Position numbers and translations under genes: made by a program. Source: Zopfochytrium polystomum (lineage: Eukaryota; Chytridiomycota; Chytridiomycetes; Chytridiales; Chytridiaceae). From it: DNA of 33,400 nt. Shown here in pieces: positions 18,296 to 29,080 of this stretch (the first letter of the stretch is position 1; the number at the start of each line of letters is the position of its first letter). The stretch is taken from the NCBI GenBank assembly GCA_025765615.1, contig JAIVFJ010000487.1, forward strand, positions 1 through 33,400, written 5' to 3'. The notes beneath the pieces were generated by a model. It ran no database searches and had not been told where the DNA came from. It saw only the letters and a list, made by a program, of their open reading frames with translations.

Positions 18296-19280
18296 CGACG
18301 GTAAGAGAGCGGGCAAGCCGGGTGTTGCTGGTTTGGTGTACTGCGACGTTCCTCCTTTGCCCCCGTCGCCCTGGCGCTTTTGCGCCGCTTTTCCGATCTT
18401 CCCGAGGCGGTGGTTTCCCCCCATCGCTCCCCTCCTCGATCTGCAAGCTTCTTTGATCTCGTACCTCGTGGGAACGGCCGAGAGGGGGTTGGGTCCCCCC
18501 TCCCGATCCTTTTTTCCACCTTGTCACGGTTTCGCTCGATCCGGCGCCGCGCGGCGCCGATTCTAACTCATCGAGAGCGGCGCTTCCGTGCGCCGCCGCC
18601 TTTCTTTCGACGGATGTGGGTGAAGCCAGCGGCTTCGCCCTACGCAAAGGGCCCAGTGGGGCAGCGCCCTGCGGCGATGCTCGCTCGGCCACAGGATGTG
18701 TCGGCGCCTGGCGGCGCCGCCACTCGGTTTTCTTGGAACGAGGCTTCGTTGACCCGATCTTTTCCTTTCTTCGTTTTCACTCCGTTTTGTTGCTAAACTT
18801 ACCCTTGTTGATTTTTTCCAGGGGTACGCTTCTGATTGTTGATTCTCTCCCTTTCGCGCTCTTCTCGAACCGCCCCTGTTGATTAGTCCGGGGGCACCCG
18901 CATATTTCTTCGATCTCCGCTTTCTCTTCGATTTTTGCATCCTCTTCGCTCCTTTGCTTTTTCTTCGTACCATGCTTATTCTTCGATTTACGCTTTCTTT
19001 TCTTCGATCTGGCCCCCCTCGTTGAGGGGGGGCCCTACGCATTCCCACCCCCCCCCTTTTTGGGGGGGGGCCGGGCCTCATAGTTTCCGTTTGTGGTTGT
19101 TCTTCGTTGGGTGTTAGTGTGGGTTTTTTCAAGGTTCGCCCTTTTTTTCCCTCACGCCCGCACTCGGCGTATTCGGGCCTAGAAGCAGGTCTCTAACTGT
19201 TGTTTCCACTTCATCATTGGGCCGGTGAGGGTGGATTCGATCACCAAAACAGTTGTAGTAGATAATAAATTTCTTGAGGA

Positions 19281-19292
19281 GTTAGGGTTAGG
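19281..19292 (+). repeat. telomeric junction J8
   Basis: GTTAGGGTTAGG lies between a C tail and an A element truncated in the RT. GG is microhomology with GGACCAGGC of the complete copy. Confidence 0.9.
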
Positions 19293-19294
19293 AC

Positions 19295-21238
19295 CAGGCC
19301 TTCACTCTGCATGAGCTTCAGCAACAGTACCCTGATCTGACTGTGGTGTACTTGGACATCAAGGCTGCCTATGATTGCACAAACAGGAACTATGTGTGGG
19401 AGTCCATCTGGAATGCCAAGAATGACAAGAGTCCTGAGTTTACCAGGAACCAGTTGCTGCCGATTCTCAGATCCTTGTTTGACTTCAATGCGTGTCAGCT
19501 TCTGGTCATGGGCCAGAAGTCTGATCAGATTCCAGTGACTCGGGGGTTTCTACAGGGAACTGTGTTGTCCCCGATGCTGTTCAATGTTGCCATCAACTCG
19601 CTGCCTGAGGCGCTCTCCAGGGTGCCCCACAGCCAGTTGGAATGTGGTGGATTGAAGATCAACTCTCTGCTGTTTGCTGATGACTCTGCAGTGTTTGCAA
19701 GGAACAAGGCTGTCCTTCAGAATATGCTTGATGAAGTCCACAACTGGTCCCAGAGGCGGGGCATGACTTTTGCAGCACAGAAATGTGTTGCTGTTTCCAA
19801 GACAAGGAACCTGAGATTGCAGATGAATGGGGTGGTACTCCCCCAGGAGAAGACCACACTGCAGTTGGGACTTGTGCGTGATTGCAACGGCATCGACTTT
19901 GAGACGTCTCTGCAGATGAGGGTGAAGAAGACTGAGAAGATGCTTCAGTTTCTGAAATCTCGAGGGTTCAATGGCTGGGGATTCCGCCCTGTGAATGCGT
20001 ACAGGGTATACATGTGCTTTCTGCGACCCATGCTGGAGTATGGGTTTGCACTGAGGCCAAATTCAGAGGCCTTCTTGGCCCCGGCCCAGAAGGTCCAGGA
20101 CATGTGTCTGCGCCAGGCTCTGTCTTTTGGGAAAACATCCAGCACTGTGGCAATGCATCTGATTTTTGGAGTTGTGCCAATGGTTGCACGCAACAAGATG
20201 TTGAACGCAAGATATTTCTACAGACTGCACCACACTCAGGACCAGAGAAACACCACTGCACACATGTACAGGCACATGGCGGAGCGGGGGCGGCGGGCTC
20301 CTGCAGGATCCCTCACCAGGCTCACTCTGTTTACACCGGATGTGGATCTATATTTTGGGTCAGTGCCACGGAAGGCCTTGGCACAGATTCCGTTTGTCAG
20401 ACACAGGACTTATCCGTATGACCTTGAAGTTACCAGAACTGAGCCCAGGAACATTGATGCTGTCGCTATGCAGAAGATGCACACTGTGTCACTTGAGAAG
20501 TATAAGGAAAAGGCCAACTTGACTGGAGTGGTGGCACCCCTGGTGGTCCCCCCTCAACGGGGGCCCTGCCAGGTGGTTCGTTCTGGTGCAATGTTTAACA
20601 GGAGGTGGTTGAGATGCCTTGTGGCTTGGATGTGTGGCCGGGTGGCCTATCACCAGAAGTGCAAGAAGTGTGATGCTGAGCTGGACAGGAACCATGCCTT
20701 GGAGTGTTCAGGTGTGCGCCGCCTCCTGGAGGCGGACCACCCTGAGTGCGTCCCAAGCCTGGAGCAGGCGAGGAGGAACATCACAGTGCTGGATCTGCTG
20801 CTGCAGACTCTGACTTTCTGGGCACCATACACAGCCAATGATGCAGATAAGATCCCTCAGGAGACAAGGGTTGCTTCAAAGAAACTGGGGATGAAGCTTG
20901 CTCGGCTGATTGCAAAGATTCGAGTGGAATGCGCTGGAATGAGGGACTTTGTGGATGCTTCAGAGACCACAGCAGAACAGGAGGCAGATTATTTGATGGA
21001 AGCAGGGACAGTGGATGATAGGAGGGCGGATCTGAGGACTCGCATGCAGATGGCGCAGGTGCGGAGGCAAGCTAGGGAAGCCCTGCGTGCACACTGGGAT
21101 CCAGTGCGCAACAAGGGGTTTAGGGAATCGAGGAACAGGTGGCTGAATAAGGAGACTCAGGGAGTGACGGGGAAGCCGGACGGATCCGGGTGGGTTGACT
21201 CTGATACAGATAGCGCTGTTTCAGTGGGAGGTGGATGA
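19295..21238 (+). pseudogene. ORF2 fragment, RT and C-terminal finger, frame intact
   Basis: It is open for about 647 codons with no frameshift. It starts at QAFTLHELQQQ, just after the GFRRHRSTMD block, and runs through LDIKAAYDC, GFLQGTVLSPMLFN, LLFADDSAV, the CKKCDAEL...HALEC finger and the VSVGGG end. It has no start codon and no endonuclease or N-terminal RT blocks, so it is a 5'-truncated gene fragment. Its clean frame contrasts with the broken copies elsewhere in the window. Confidence 0.85.
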
Positions 21239-21519
21239 GTGTCTGTTTCTTTTGCCTCATCATTTGTTTTCCATTTGTTTTTTGTTGTGTTGTCTTTCTA
21301 TTTTCAAGCTGTTGTCTGGTTTAAGTTTGTTTCTACTGTTCTTTCAGATCTCTTCTCTTCACCTTGGCCTCTTTGTCTTTCTTCTTCTTTGACTCTCTCT
21401 CTCCCACATGCACCCCCTCTGACCTCTTGGACTTTCCTCCTTCACACGCATGTACTTTTTTAACTTTCAAGCTGCAGATTCCTCACCTTCGGGTTGGAGC
21501 GAATAAATCCCGTTGAAAA

Positions 21520-21531
21520 GTTAGGGTTAGG
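21520..21531 (+). repeat. telomeric junction J9
   Basis: GTTAGGGTTAGG lies between the hybrid A/B terminus and a B element truncated in its proline-rich coding region. Confidence 0.9.
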
Positions 21532-22642
21532 ACGCCCCCGCCGCCCCTGGAACCTCATCCAATCACCGCCAAACCTCCTATCCCGACAGCTCCAACCTCG
21601 ACTGGTGTGGAACAACTACGCAATCTCCTGTTATCGCGCCCACCGTATCTCAAGAAGGCCATTCTCCAACCAAAAAGAGGCATTTTTGATCCTTTCCTCC
21701 GCATTCTCCCAAGCGCACAGTATTCTATCCCCAAGTCTCTTGACGAACTTCTTGTTGACGTACGAGGGACAATCAATCCGCTCTTGCGCGACATGCAAGC
21801 AATCATTGCAGACCAGGACGATCTCATCAAAACGGCTCCTTTCCGCCCTTGAAACTCCGCGACCTCAAGTTGTTGATCGCGGCACCTCTCCACAGAAAAC
21901 GACAGCCCGTAATAAGGCCACTGCGACGGAATCGGCCCCTCCTACCATTTCGACTTCCACCTCGCCAATCCCGCCTGTCCCTCTAACGGACACCGCTACA
22001 TCACCCGAGCCTCACCTGCGCCCTACCCCAGCTCCCGCAGCCTCCCCCCGTCCTTTTCCCCGCCCCCAGGTGAACTCCACGCGCGCCCCCTGGGGCGTGC
22101 GCAGGGAGTTCCTGTCGCGGCGGGAAAAGGTGGGGGTGGCTCTTCGTTCTGCAGAAGTACCCTCAGCTATTGACCTCATCTTCCATGGCCCGGACCGACG
22201 GCCCCCCATGGGGGGTCCACAAATCCTCTTTCGGCCAGTTTTTTTTCGAACCTCGTTGCACCGGTCCACTCACTCGGCACCTCTCCACTGGCTTCGGTTT
22301 GCGCTCCATCACCTTGGAGCTCCGTACGCAACAGACATCTCGCCTATCGGGCACGGGTTGCGGCTTTTTGAGGCGTGGGTGGCAGAAGATAAGTTTGAGG
22401 CGTTTTGTGATTTCCTCCAATCGCACCCTGCTTTCTCTTTGCTCCCTGACTTTGATCCGCTGCAGCCGCCTGCGCATGACCCCCGTCCCGACGCGGTGAA
22501 GCGCGCAGAGTTCGCGTTTCTTACGCGGCGGGCCCGGTTAGCGCGATTAGCCATTCACCCTGACCTCCGCCGATCCATTATTGATTCTATTCCTTCTTCT
22601 CTTGCTGACCTCTTCTCTTCTCGTCTTGTTCGCCGTCGTTGA
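21532..22642 (+). pseudogene. family B ORF1-like protein, 5'-truncated, one frameshift
   Basis: It is open from the first base in one frame (TPPPPLEPHP... then PYLKKAILQPKRGIFDPFLRILPSA...GTINPLLRDMQAIIADQDDL). An extra A in the run near 21830 shifts to the frame that carries LLSALETPRPQVVDRGTS and the complete C-terminal domain (FRTSLHRSTHSAPLHW...EAWVAEDKFEAF...) to the stop at 22642. The C-terminal half is in one frame here, which defines how the broken copy at 2309-4084 should be read. Confidence 0.8.
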
Positions 22643-22920
22643 GCTGTTGTCACTTTTATCCTCCCTTCGCGCCTATATGCCCTTTTTCCGCCAGTGCTTC
22701 TCCTTCGATTGCCATTGCTTCCTCTCCGTTTCCTACGCACGTTTGTGATCCAGGTTTGCCTCCTCATATTCAGTCCCTTCATCCTTTTTCCTGTTTCCAT
22801 ATCCTTAGTTGCATGGGTCTCTACTCTTCCGTCCACCTGTATGAGTCCTTTAACTTTCAAGTTGCAGATTCCTCACCCTTTCCCTCGGGGGGGGTTGGAG
22901 CGAATAAATCCCGTTGAAAA

Positions 22921-22932
22921 GTTAGGGTTAGG
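22921..22932 (+). repeat. telomeric junction J10
   Basis: GTTAGGGTTAGG lies between a B terminus and an A element truncated in ORF1 at CAAGGCGATCGC. Confidence 0.9.
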
Positions 22933-22933
22933 C

Positions 22934-24502
22934 AAGGCGATCGCAGATCTGGACTCCACCGACGCAGACGACCTTGAAGCAGCTAACAGGCGCGTATACA
23001 CTGCAGCAGCCTCTGCCGCACCTCCGATCTCCGCCCTACCCCCCGCCACACCATCCCAACCCAGTCGGCACCCAAAACAGCGCACCCCCCCGTCAATCGA
23101 CACGCTGAACGCGAAACGAGGTCGGCCAGCATCGTGCGACGCCGCCCCTCCGCCCACCGGATCTGTGTCTGCATCCCGCGACACCGCGCTCCCCGCCCCC
23201 CCCGATAGTGACCCGTTCGACAACGACGACGACAATTGGCTTGTTGACACCAACTTCAACATGGCGTCCCTCAGGAACGATACGCCTACTTCACCGCAGC
23301 TATCTTCGCAGACCGCACTCACCGGCGCACCCTCTGGTTCCGAATATACCATTATTCCCCCGACAACCGCCGAACTCATCAATTTCATCGCCAACCAACA
23401 ACGTAAATGGGAGGCGCAGGAGCGCCTTAATCGACTCTCAAAGGACAAGGACAAGTATTTTACGGAGACCATTGACGAGATGAAAGGGAGGATTAACGAA
23501 TTACAGGATACGATCAAGGAGAAGGATGCGCGCATCCGGGCGCTTGAGGCAGAGCTGGAGCGCGCCCGCGAAGCGCGTCGGGATCGTAGGATTGATGACG
23601 AGGAGGAGGAGGAGGAAGGAGATGAGGGGGACGACGCTGAGCGGCGGTCGGTCGGGAAGGTGGCGATACGAAAGGAGAGGCCCCGCCCCCCCTCCCGTAC
23701 AGCAGTAACGCGCCAACCGAGCAGTGGTGGCTCTGCCGCTGCTCGCCGGCTTCCGCTAAGTTTTGCCGCAATGGCAGCTGCCCATGCTCCTGAACCGCTG
23801 TTTCCTAACAACTTCCGCAAGGCACTGAAGACAATTACCGACCCCAAGGTTGACACTGAGACCAAGCTCAAGCAGATCTTCAGACCCAGATCCTCCGTTG
23901 TCGAGGCGCGCCGCGCAGCGCCAGACTATGTCCCGCCTGCGTGGTCCCTTGACGGAGCGAAGTATGTTCCAGTCTATGTCAGACCCAATCTTTCAGATGT
24001 TGGCCGGGCTGCGCCCCGCCATAGTTTGAGACTGCTATTCACTGCTGCAAATGGATTCCCCCGAGTTCCTGAGATCTCCGTGATTGGCAAGCATGCATCG
24101 CTGATGGAATGCTGGGTTTTGGAATCTGAGAAGGCCAAGTTTGTGGCAGCCTGTAAAAAGGCTGAGGTTGTGGTGGATGATGAGTGTGAACCCTGGAAAC
24201 CCTCACGCCTTCGATTGGGGGCTGAGGCTGAAGCTGCTGCTGCACGAGCCTTTGTGAGCCGCATTGCTGGAATTCTGAACCACCCGACATTCCGCCCATC
24301 TGTGCTGCTGGCAAAGTCTATCTGTGAATTTGTGCCCCGCCGGTTTGTGGCTGACCTGAAGGTGAAGCTTCGCGACCCGTCACACTTTCCCACCAAGGGG
24401 AAGGAGCCGGAGACGGAGGCAGAACCTTTGGAGACACCCAAGCCTCGTGGGGCTGAAGACACAGGAGCTTCCAGTGGTGCCGACGCTATGCTTGATGATT
24501 GA
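22934..24502 (+). pseudogene. ORF1, N-terminally truncated
   Basis: The frame is open from the junction (KAIADLDSTDADDLEAANRR), corresponding to about residue 91 of the 9145 copy. It retains KRGRP, an acidic Ser/Pro linker, a coiled coil (RKWEAQERLNRLSK...AELERAREARRD), a Glu/Asp-rich hinge and the full C-terminal domain ending GADAMLDD. The N-terminal CxxC pairs are lost. Before about 23860 it is only loosely similar to the other copies; after that it is about 96% identical by eye to the 30172 copy. The frame stays open upstream through the B tail, but that is not element sequence. Confidence 0.82.
24495..24502 (+). promoter_or_regulatory. ORF1 stop / ORF2 start overlap (ATGATTGA)
   Basis: The overlap is identical to that at 11006 and 32211, with the ORF2 ATG at 24495 and ORF1 TGA at 24500. 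Confidence 0.75.
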
Positions 24503-27500
24503 TGAACTTAGATTTGGATTTGTGAACTTGAACTGCTCGCTCTCAGGGCATGTCAAGAACATCGACCAAGCATTTTCAGATTCAGATTATATTTTGTTGG
24601 CGGACACTGGGGTGTGCGTGGGGGAAAGTAATCCATTGAGGGGGATGGTGGCAGAGTCTCGTGGGCCCCCCCCCGGAGTATGTGGTGCGCCAGGCGATCG
24701 GACACAAGGGGAAGAAGGGGGGTGTCGATCCACAAGAGCAGGAGGATGGAGGAAGACCTGGTGGTTCAGACTTTGGAGAAGGACACAAAGGGGGAGTGGG
24801 TCATTGCGAGGATGTCAGAGATTATTATGGCAGTGGTGTACTTTGCACCCTCGACGGATTTGGAGGTGCTTCAGTCATTCTCAGCAACAGCAGACAGGAT
24901 TGCTGGGGCTAATCCCCAGGCACCCTTTCTGATCATTGGAGATTTCAACACTTCACTGCAGGAGTACGGCTGTGCCCACTCGCAGCCCAGGCTGAGGGTG
25001 GACTGGTGGCGCGCTTGGATTGATGGTTCAGGATGGAGCCGGGTTGAGCCAGTTCGGGGCCAGTGGACCACCTTCTCACCTAGAATTGCTGGCCCTGCAG
25101 GCAGGGGAGTCACTGACTTGCTCCTTGTGAATCGAGCTGGACTTGGAGCTGTGCATAACTTGGTTGTCCATGACGCACCTGAGGAATACCTGGCTTTCAC
25201 AGACCACAGGATGCTCACCTTTGAGCTTCGAACACACTTGACCATGAAACCACCCTTTGAGAGACTGAATGTGCGCAGGCTGATGCTGAGACAAGTCCAG
25301 TATGAGAAGAAACTTGCAGAGACCAGGAAGCCCTTGAGACAAGAGATTCACTCAGCGTGGAAGACTGTGAATGCGGCTGCTGTAGCCCAGGAGGAGTGGT
25401 CTTTTGAGCGCAGACGTGCCTGTGCAGACTCTGTATCTCAGTTGGTAGTGAAGTGGCTTGTGGACACTGGAGTCCAAGTGGCTGGGAAGACCAAGTTTAG
25501 TGGTGGTGCAGGCGGCCCTGATGTCGAGGAGAAGCATTTGGAGGAGCTGAAGCGCCGGCGGGACTTGTCCCGCATGGAGGCTGAAGCCCACCCTGATGCT
25601 GATCCTGTCGGGCAGAAGGACGCCTGGGCAAAGTTCAGGCAGTGGAACCGGCTGACAAAGGTGGCCATCAAACGCTACAGGAAGAGGGTGTACTCTGCTG
25701 TGCAGGATTTAGCTGTCAAGGACTTTGCTGCTGAAGCCAAGAGAATCAAGTGTCAGAAATCCAGAGTGGAGCGCACTCACTGTGCCCTTGACCCTCAGAA
25801 ACTTCCAGACTATGCTGCTCACTTTAGAGGAACCATTGGCCATGAACCGACTGGAACTGATGCCATCAACCAGGATGTCTTAGCTGCCTGCAGTACTGAA
25901 CGGCCCATGGTGCCTCTGAAGCTATCTGAAGTTGCCTGGATCAAGAAGAATGCTGTGGAAGAGGCTTGCAAGATTGCACCCCGGGGCAAAGCCCCAGGGG
26001 AGGACGCCCTGTTTGGCGAACTGGTGTGCATTGCCCCACATGTGGTGGCTCCTGTGTTGCAGAGATTCTTCCAGTTGCTTGCAGCCCTCCAGGTGGTTCC
26101 CACACTCTGGGGGATCGCGAATGTTGCCCTGGTGTACAAGAACAAGGGGGTGAACACTGATGTGGCAAACTACAGGCCAATCTCTCTGTGCTCAAGGCTG
26201 AGGCTGGTGTATGAGCGGGTGTTGGCCCCGCAGGTGGAAAGAGTGGTTGAAGGAATGATCCACCCCTCACAGGGTGGTTTCAGGCGCCACAGGTCCACCA
26301 TGGACCAGGCATTCACTCTGCATGAGCTTCAGCAACAGTACCCTGATCTGACTGTGGTGTACTTGGACATCAAGGCTGCCTATGATTGCACAAACAGGAA
26401 TTATGTGTGGGAGTCCATCTGGAATGCCAAGAATGACAAGAGTCCTGAGTTTACCAGGAACCAGTTGCTGCCGATTCTCAGATCCTTGTTTGACTTTAAC
26501 GCGTGCCAGCTTCTGGTCATGGGCCAGAAGTCTGATCAGATTCCAGTGACCCGGGGGTTTCTACAGGGAACTGTGCTGTCCCCAATGCTGTTCAATGTTG
26601 CCATCAACTCGCTGCCTGAGGCGCTCTCCAGGGTGCCCCACAGCCAGTTGGAATGTGGTGGATTGAAGATCAACTCTCTGCTGTTTGCTGATGACTCTGC
26701 AGTGTTTGCAAGGAACAAGGCTGTCCTTCAGAATATGCTTGATGAAGTCCACAACTGGTCCCAGAGGCGGGGCATGACATTCGCAGCACAGAAATGTGTT
26801 GTTGTTTCCAAGACAAGGAACCTGAGATTGCAGATGAATGGGGTGGTGCTCCCCCAGGAGAAGACTACACTGCAGTTGGGACTTGTGCGTGATTGCAATG
26901 GCATTGACTTTGAGACGTCTCTGCAGATGAGGGTGAAGAAGACTGAGAAGATGCTTCAGTTTCTGAAATCTCGAGGGTTCAATGGCTGGGGATTCCGGCC
27001 TGTGAATGCGTACAGGGTGTACATGTGCTTTCTGCGGCCCATGCTGGAGTATGGGTTTGCATTGAGGCCAAATTCAGAGGCCTTCTTGGCCCCGGCCCAG
27101 AAGGTCCAGGACATGTGTTTGCGCCAGGCTCTGTCTTTTGGGAAAACATCCAGCACTGTGGCAATGCATCTGATTTTTGGAGTTGTGCCGATGGTTGCAC
27201 GCAACAAGATGCTGAACGCGAGATATTTCTACAGACTGCACCACATTCAGGACCAGAGAAACACCACTGCACACATGTACAGGCACATGGCTGAGCGGGG
27301 GAGGCGGGCTCCTGCAGGATCCCTTACCAGGCTCACTCTGTTCACACCGGATGTGGATCTATATTTTGGGTCGGTGCCACGGAAGGCCTTGGCACAGATT
27401 CCGTTTGTCAGACACAGGACTTATCCATATGACCTTGAAGTTACCAGATCTGAGCCCAAGAACATTGATGCTGTCGCTATGCAGAAGATGCACACTGTGT

Positions 27501-28249
27501 CACTTGAGAAGTATAAGGAAAAGGCCAACTTGACTGGAGTGGTGGCACCCCTGGTGGTCCCCCCTCACCGGGGGCCCTGCCAGGTGGTTCGTTCTGGTGC
27601 AATGTTTAACAGGAGGTGGTTGAGATGCCTTGTGGCCTGGATGGGAGGCCGTGTGGCCTATCACCAGAAGTGCAAGAAGTGTGATGCTGAGCTGGACAGG
27701 AACCATGCCTTGGAGTGTTCAGGTGTGCGCCGCCTCCTGGAGGCGGACCACCCTGAGTGCGTCCCAAGCCTGGAGCAGGCGAGGAGGAACATCACAGTGC
27801 TGGATCTGCTGCTGCAGACTCTGACTTTCTGGGCGCCCTACACAGCCAATGATGCAGATAAGATTCCTCAGGAGACGAGGGTGGCTTCAAAGAAGCTGGG
27901 GATGAAGCTTGCTAGGCTGATTGCAAAGATTCGAGTGGAATGCGCCGGAATGAGGGACTTTGTGGATGCTTCAGAGACCACAGCAGAACAGGAGGCCGAT
28001 TATTTGATGGAAGCAGGGACAGTAGATGATAGGAGGGCGGATTTGAGGACTCGCATGCAGATGGCGCAGGTGCGGCGGCAAGCTAGGGAAGCCCTGCGTG
28101 CGCACTGGGATCCAGTACGCAACAAGGGGTTTAGGGAATCGAGGAACAGGTGGCTGGCTAAGGAGACTCAGGGAGTGACGGGGAGGCCGGACGGATCTGG
28201 GTGGGTTGACTCTGATACAGAGAGTGGAGCTTCAGTGGGAGGTGGATGA
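24495..28249 (+). pseudogene. ORF2: APE endonuclease-reverse transcriptase, two frameshifts, otherwise the most complete copy
   Basis: The start at 24495 reads MIDELRFGFVNLNC. An extra C in the run near 24668 and an extra G near 24720 move the frame twice within the endonuclease, after which 1,180 codons are open to 28249. The endonuclease signature includes VNLNC, VYFAPS, IGDFN and TDHR. RT blocks, as residues of the frame starting at 24680: YRPISLCS about 498, LDIKAAYDC about 562, GFLQGTVLSP about 625, catalytic FADD about 669. A CKKCDAEL...HALEC finger lies near 997. No RNase H was recognised. The role is nicking the C-rich telomere strand and target-primed reverse transcription (inferred from family and orientation). 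Confidence 0.88.
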
Positions 28250-28533
28250 GTGTCTGGTTCTGTTGCCTCATCATTTGTTTTCCATTTGTTTTTTGTTGTG
28301 TTGACTTTATATTTTTAAGCTGTTGTCTGGTTTAGGTTTGTCTCTACTGCTCTTTCAGATTTCTTCTCTTCACCTTGGCCTCTTTGTTTTTCTTCCTCTT
28401 TGGCTTTCTCTCTCTTACATGTGTCCCCTCCTGACCTCTTGGACCTTCCTTCCTTCACACGCATGTACTTTTTTAACTTTCAAGCTGCAGATTCCTCACC
28501 TTCGGGTTGGAGCGAATAATACACTATTGAAAA

Positions 28534-28545
28534 GTTAGGGTTAGG
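28534..28545 (+). repeat. telomeric junction J11
   Basis: GTTAGGGTTAGG lies between an A terminus and the longer copy of module D (GCCGGCCTGTG). Confidence 0.9.
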
Positions 28546-28621
28546 GCCGGCCTGTGTAGGACAGTGGTTAAGTCGGCTGACCTGCACAGTGGGGGGCCCG
28601 GGTTCGATTCCCGGAAGGACG
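28546..28621 (+). ncRNA. tRNA-like head of module D (SINE-type)
   Basis: It has a perfect T-arm CCGGG-TTCGATT-CCCGG with B-box GGTTCGATTCC (28601-28611), an A-box-like TAGGACAGTGG (28557-28567), and a candidate anticodon loop CTGCACA (GCA, Cys-like) with an imperfect stem. The acceptor ends do not pair well, so it is a tRNA-derived promoter head rather than a working tRNA gene. Confidence 0.6.
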
Positions 28622-28884
28622 AAACAGGGAATTGCCGAGGTAAAAACCACCCGATAAGGACACCCTGGCCACCGGCAAAGGATGCCCCCTGGTGGTTAGT
28701 CTGGCTAGTCCAGGCGAGGTAGCTCAAGTAACGGGAAGGTACCTTGGTGGTACTGGGCCGTCGCGGTTAAGTTGAGTGATGTCCCCAATGACAGCTCCCC
28801 ATACGGACAGCTAAGGAGACTATACTGACCGGCGTGACTGATGAGAGCGGCTACCGGTGTGCTAAGCATGCTCAAGGTTTCACG

Positions 28885-28945
28885 GTGCCTAGAAAATAAG
28901 TGGCCCTAAGGTGCGGGGGCGAGGGTTCGACTCCCTCCTAGGTAC
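28885..28945 (+). ncRNA. tRNA-like 3' unit of module D
   Basis: GTGCCTAG/CTAGGTAC forms the acceptor-like stem, with T-arm GAGGG-TTCGACT-CCCTC. The middle hairpin (GCCC/GGGC type) differs in sequence from the copy at 15320 but keeps pairing. The D-arm is absent. Confidence 0.6.
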
Positions 28946-29080
28946 GCGCCATCATTACGCTCGGGGTAGCGGTTGACCCTGCTACCCCCCGCTCGATCGC
29001 AAGCAAGTTGGATGGGGTGGTCGGGTAGGGTCTGTCGACCCTCCCCGATCCTTTTCCCTTCCTTGTCACGGAAACGAATC

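Larger units (their letters stand above)
17946..19292 (+). mobile_element. family C element, divergent subtype, slightly 5'-truncated
   Basis: It starts in the G-rich leader about 25 nt inside the C 5' end. It keeps the palindromic hairpin (CGCCATGA-GCGA-TCATGGCG near 18055), both structured motifs (18096, 18241), a TTCTTCGA tract, C-run/G-run hairpins and the C tail. The GC stem-loop array is reduced to a few units between 18538 and 18722; the intervening sequence is unlike the other C copies. No coding content was recognised. Confidence 0.78.
19293..21531 (+). mobile_element. family A element, 5'-truncated, with B-type 3' terminus
   Basis: The body and 3' UTR (21239-21519) are A-type. The last bases, however, read AATAAATCCCGTTGAAAAG as in family B, instead of AATAATACACTATTGAAAAG found in the other A copies. 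It is moderately diverged from the other A copies, so it is a separate lineage. The exchange point lies after GGTTGGAGCGAATAA. Confidence 0.88.
21532..22932 (+). mobile_element. family B element, 5'-truncated
   Basis: It lacks the B 5' end and the zinc-binding-like block; it begins in the proline-rich segment. The remainder parallels 3000-4374 with substitutions throughout. The 3' UTR (22643-22920) and terminus are B-type. Confidence 0.85.
22933..28545 (+). mobile_element. family A element, 5'-truncated in ORF1 (~5.6 kb)
   Basis: This is the longest nearly open A copy. It lacks only the 5' end and the zinc-binding-like part of ORF1. It carries ORF1 remainder, ORF1/ORF2 overlap, ORF2 and a 3' UTR (28250-28533) with an A-type terminus. 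Its 3' 2.2 kb is the near-twin of 114-2286. Confidence 0.9.
28546..28946 (+). ncRNA. module D structured RNA, longest copy
   Basis: It starts with a tRNA-like head and ends with a second tRNA-like unit, with ~260 nt of structured sequence between. The interior matches 15070-15384 with covarying helices (CTGG/CCAG at 28701/28710; GTACC/GGTAC at 28739/28749). It may be transcribed by RNA polymerase III from the head's box sequences, which is inference. No terminator T run follows D itself. I cannot assign it to a known RNA family. Confidence 0.65.

Noticed and set aside
21494..21531. ATG at 21494 as start of the downstream B protein
   Set aside because: It lies in the tail of the preceding element and the frame it opens is not the B frame at the start; it joins B coding sequence only after the frameshift near 21830.
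22694..22932. Upstream extension of the ORF1 frame into the B 3' UTR
   Set aside because: The frame happens to be open through the UTR and telomere units, but the sequence before 22933 is shared non-coding B tail, not ORF1.
28546..28621. A functional tRNA gene (Cys-like GCA anticodon)
   Set aside because: The T-arm and B-box are good, but the acceptor ends do not pair, the anticodon stem has a mismatch, and it is embedded in a retroelement. It is better read as a tRNA-derived head.
28838..28845. CTGATGAG, the first core strand of a hammerhead ribozyme, in module D
   Set aside because: No CGAAAC core strand follows it. A CGAAAC occurs at 28620 but more than 200 nt upstream and absent from the truncated copy, and no cleavage triplet with matching stems was found.
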